Part shown: piece by piece, positions 62,862 to 64,000 of the stretch | Layout of the letters: the number at the start of each line of letters is the position of its first letter | Position numbering within the stretch: position 1 is the stretch's first letter | NCBI GenBank assembly: GCA_023436885.1 | Contig: JAEZHI010000004.1 | Span: 248,001 to 312,000 of the forward strand | From: Pseudomonadota bacterium | GTDB taxonomy: Bacteria > Pseudomonadota > Alphaproteobacteria > Rhizobiales > Pleomorphomonadaceae | Direction: 5' to 3' | Length of the DNA stretch: 64,000 bases | The notes under the pieces: model-generated | Told to the model about the DNA's origin: nothing | Databases searched by the model: none | What the model saw: the letters and a program-made list of their open reading frames with translations, nothing else | Program-made: the position numbers and the translations under genes

Positions 62862-63610
62862 GCCTCTTTGATCTCAAGAACGTTTCGTTTGCCTACGGCC
62901 GGGGCCGCAACGTGCTCGATGGCGTCGATCTCAGCATCAAGTCCAGTCGCAACCTTGGCATCGTCGGGGAGAGCGGTTCGGGCAAGACCACCATCTTGCG
63001 CCTTCTCCTCGGACTTGCACGGCCAACATCCGGCGAGATCACCTTCAAGGACAAACCGCTCGACCTAGGCGATCGGTCGCTGCTGCGCGATTTTCGACGA
63101 GCGGTTCAGGCCGTCTTTCAGGATCCTTATTCCTCGCTCGATCCTCGACAGAAGGTCGCCGACATCATTGCCGAACCGCTGCGCTCGCTGAAAGTGGATA
63201 CGAACATCGACACGGCCGTTTCCGAAGCGCTTGCATCGGTCGATCTGCCCCGGGACGCGGCGAGCCGTTATCCGCATGAGTTCTCCGGTGGGCAACGGCA
63301 GCGCATCGCCATTGCCCGAGCCATCGTCTCTCAACCGGAGCTAGTGATGGCTGACGAGGTGGTCAGCGCGCTGGATCTCACGACGCGTATCCGCATCGTC
63401 GATCTGCTGAAGACGCTATCCGAGAAAACCACCATGGTTCTGGTGTCTCACGATATCGGCTTCGTCGCCCTCCTCTGCCAGGATCTTGTCATCCTGGAAA
63501 AGGGGCGCATCGTCGAACAGGGAACTGCTGGCGACATCCTGTCGGCGCCCAAGCACCCGTACACGCGCCGGCTTCTCGAGAGTACGCCTCGCCTGCCCGA
63601 CTTTGCATGA
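62858..63610 (+). CDS. oligopeptide-type ABC ATPase, DppF type
   Basis: 250-residue ATPase: Walker A GESGSGKTT, Q-loop AVFQDPYSSLDPRQKVADIIAEPL, signature FSGGQRQRIAIARAI, Walker B LVMADEVVSALD, VSHDIGFVALLCQ and PKHPYTRRLLESTP. The Walker B has DEV in place of the usual DEP, a small variation. Overlaps the DppD-type gene by four bases and ends the operon, convergent with the sigma-54 regulator gene. Confidence 0.92.
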   Translation: MSLFDLKNVSFAYGRGRNVLDGVDLSIKSSRNLGIVGESGSGKTTILRLLLGLARPTSGEITFKDKPLDLGDRSLLRDFRRAVQAVFQDPYSSLDPRQKVADIIAEPLRSLKVDTNIDTAVSEALASVDLPRDAASRYPHEFSGGQRQRIAIARAIVSQPELVMADEVVSALDLTTRIRIVDLLKTLSEKTTMVLVSHDIGFVALLCQDLVILEKGRIVEQGTAGDILSAPKHPYTRRLLESTPRLPDFA

Positions 63611-63616
63611 CGCGAT

Positions 63617-64000
63617 CTACTGCGCGTCCTTGTCGCTTTCGACGAGGCCGAGACGTGTCATCTTGTCATAGAGTGTCGATTTCGGGATGCGCAGCATGTG
63701 CGCCGTTGGGGCGAGGCTGCCACCGCTGCGCCCCAGCGCATCGACGATCATGGCGCGCTCGAAGGCGACGACAGCTTCGGTCAGCGATAGCGCTTCGGTC
63801 GGCATAGCTTCGGCAAACGGCGGGAACCCGGCTTCGATGCCGAGAACACAGCGGTCGGCGACGTTTCTGAGTTCACGAACATTTCCCGGCCAATCGTAAG
63901 CCATCAGCGTGCGAAGGCGAGTGTCGTCGAGCATCGGCGCCGGGCGGCCATGCACGACGCTGGCCTGTTCTGCAAAATGGGCAAAGAGCAAGGGAATGTC
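63617..64000 (-). CDS. sigma-54-dependent response regulator, C-terminal part (truncated by window edge)
   Basis: The last ~127 residues of an NtrC/DctD-type activator. The AAA+ C-terminal subdomain shows LMAYDWPGNVRELRNVADRC, and a Fis-type HTH follows: VVAFERAMIVDALGRSGGSLAPTAHMLRIPKSTLYDKM (landmarks). Closest by pattern to DctD-like regulators of dicarboxylate or amino-acid transport. The receiver and GAFTGA parts are outside the window. Convergent with the Dpp-type operon. Confidence 0.9.
   Translation of the reverse strand, partial: DIPLLFAHFAEQASVVHGRPAPMLDDTRLRTLMAYDWPGNVRELRNVADRCVLGIEAGFPPFAEAMPTEALSLTEAVVAFERAMIVDALGRSGGSLAPTAHMLRIPKSTLYDKMTRLGLVESDKDAQ

Overview
The window looks like a chromosomal segment of an alphaproteobacterium, most likely Hyphomicrobiales (Rhizobiales). 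The reasons are high GC by eye, a rhizobial-type phn locus (hexapeptide transferase, DUF1045 protein, two PhnE permeases), dense sugar ABC operons, and a YcaO/TfuA pair of the kind first seen with rhizobial trifolitoxin. Genus is not determinable from the sequence alone. No insertion sequence, prophage or CRISPR array was seen.

Layout. 1-5.5 kb: the 5' part of galK, an AraC-type regulator very like enterobacterial AraC, araD, araA and an aldo/keto reductase; araB is absent here. 5.6-7.2 kb: tRNA-Ser(GCT), whose 3' end overlaps an antisense LytTR membrane regulator, then a DUF6622-like membrane protein. 7.4-12.5 kb: a Ugp-like ABC importer with a metallophosphoesterase. 12.6-19.9 kb: XylR divergent from a xylo-oligosaccharide-type ABC importer with a GH43 beta-xylosidase. 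19.9-33.3 kb: a DUF488 protein, then the carbon-phosphorus lyase locus in two minus-strand blocks (phnGHIJKL-hexapeptide and phnCDEE-phnM-phnN-DUF1045), with divergent phnF. 33.3-42.9 kb: pdxY, a ROK repressor, and an ABC importer with two tandem near-identical binding proteins and a DUF5060/DUF4038-type glycoside hydrolase.

43.0-48.0 kb holds the most unusual locus. A minus-strand operon encodes an XRE regulator, a SARP/TPR regulator, an 86-residue peptide with a duplicated C-terminal SGRL motif, a YcaO enzyme, a TfuA protein and a 76-residue protein. This is best read as an uncharacterised YcaO-TfuA peptide-modification (candidate RiPP, possibly thioamidation) system. A strong imperfect palindrome lies upstream of it.

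48.3-57.9 kb: a pentitol/L-xylulose locus (FGGY kinase, AraC regulator, Rbs-type importer, LyxK-like kinase, UlaE-like 3-epimerase, ribitol-dehydrogenase-like SDR). Its product, L-ribulose-5-phosphate, could be finished by the AraD encoded at 2.1 kb. 58.0-64.0 kb: an OsmC protein, a complete Dpp/Opp-type ABC importer, and the 3' end of a sigma-54-dependent regulator gene.

Recurring theme: every one of the seven solute-binding-protein genes is followed within about 75 bp by an inverted repeat, consistent with transcript stabilisation or attenuation that raises binding-protein expression over the downstream genes.
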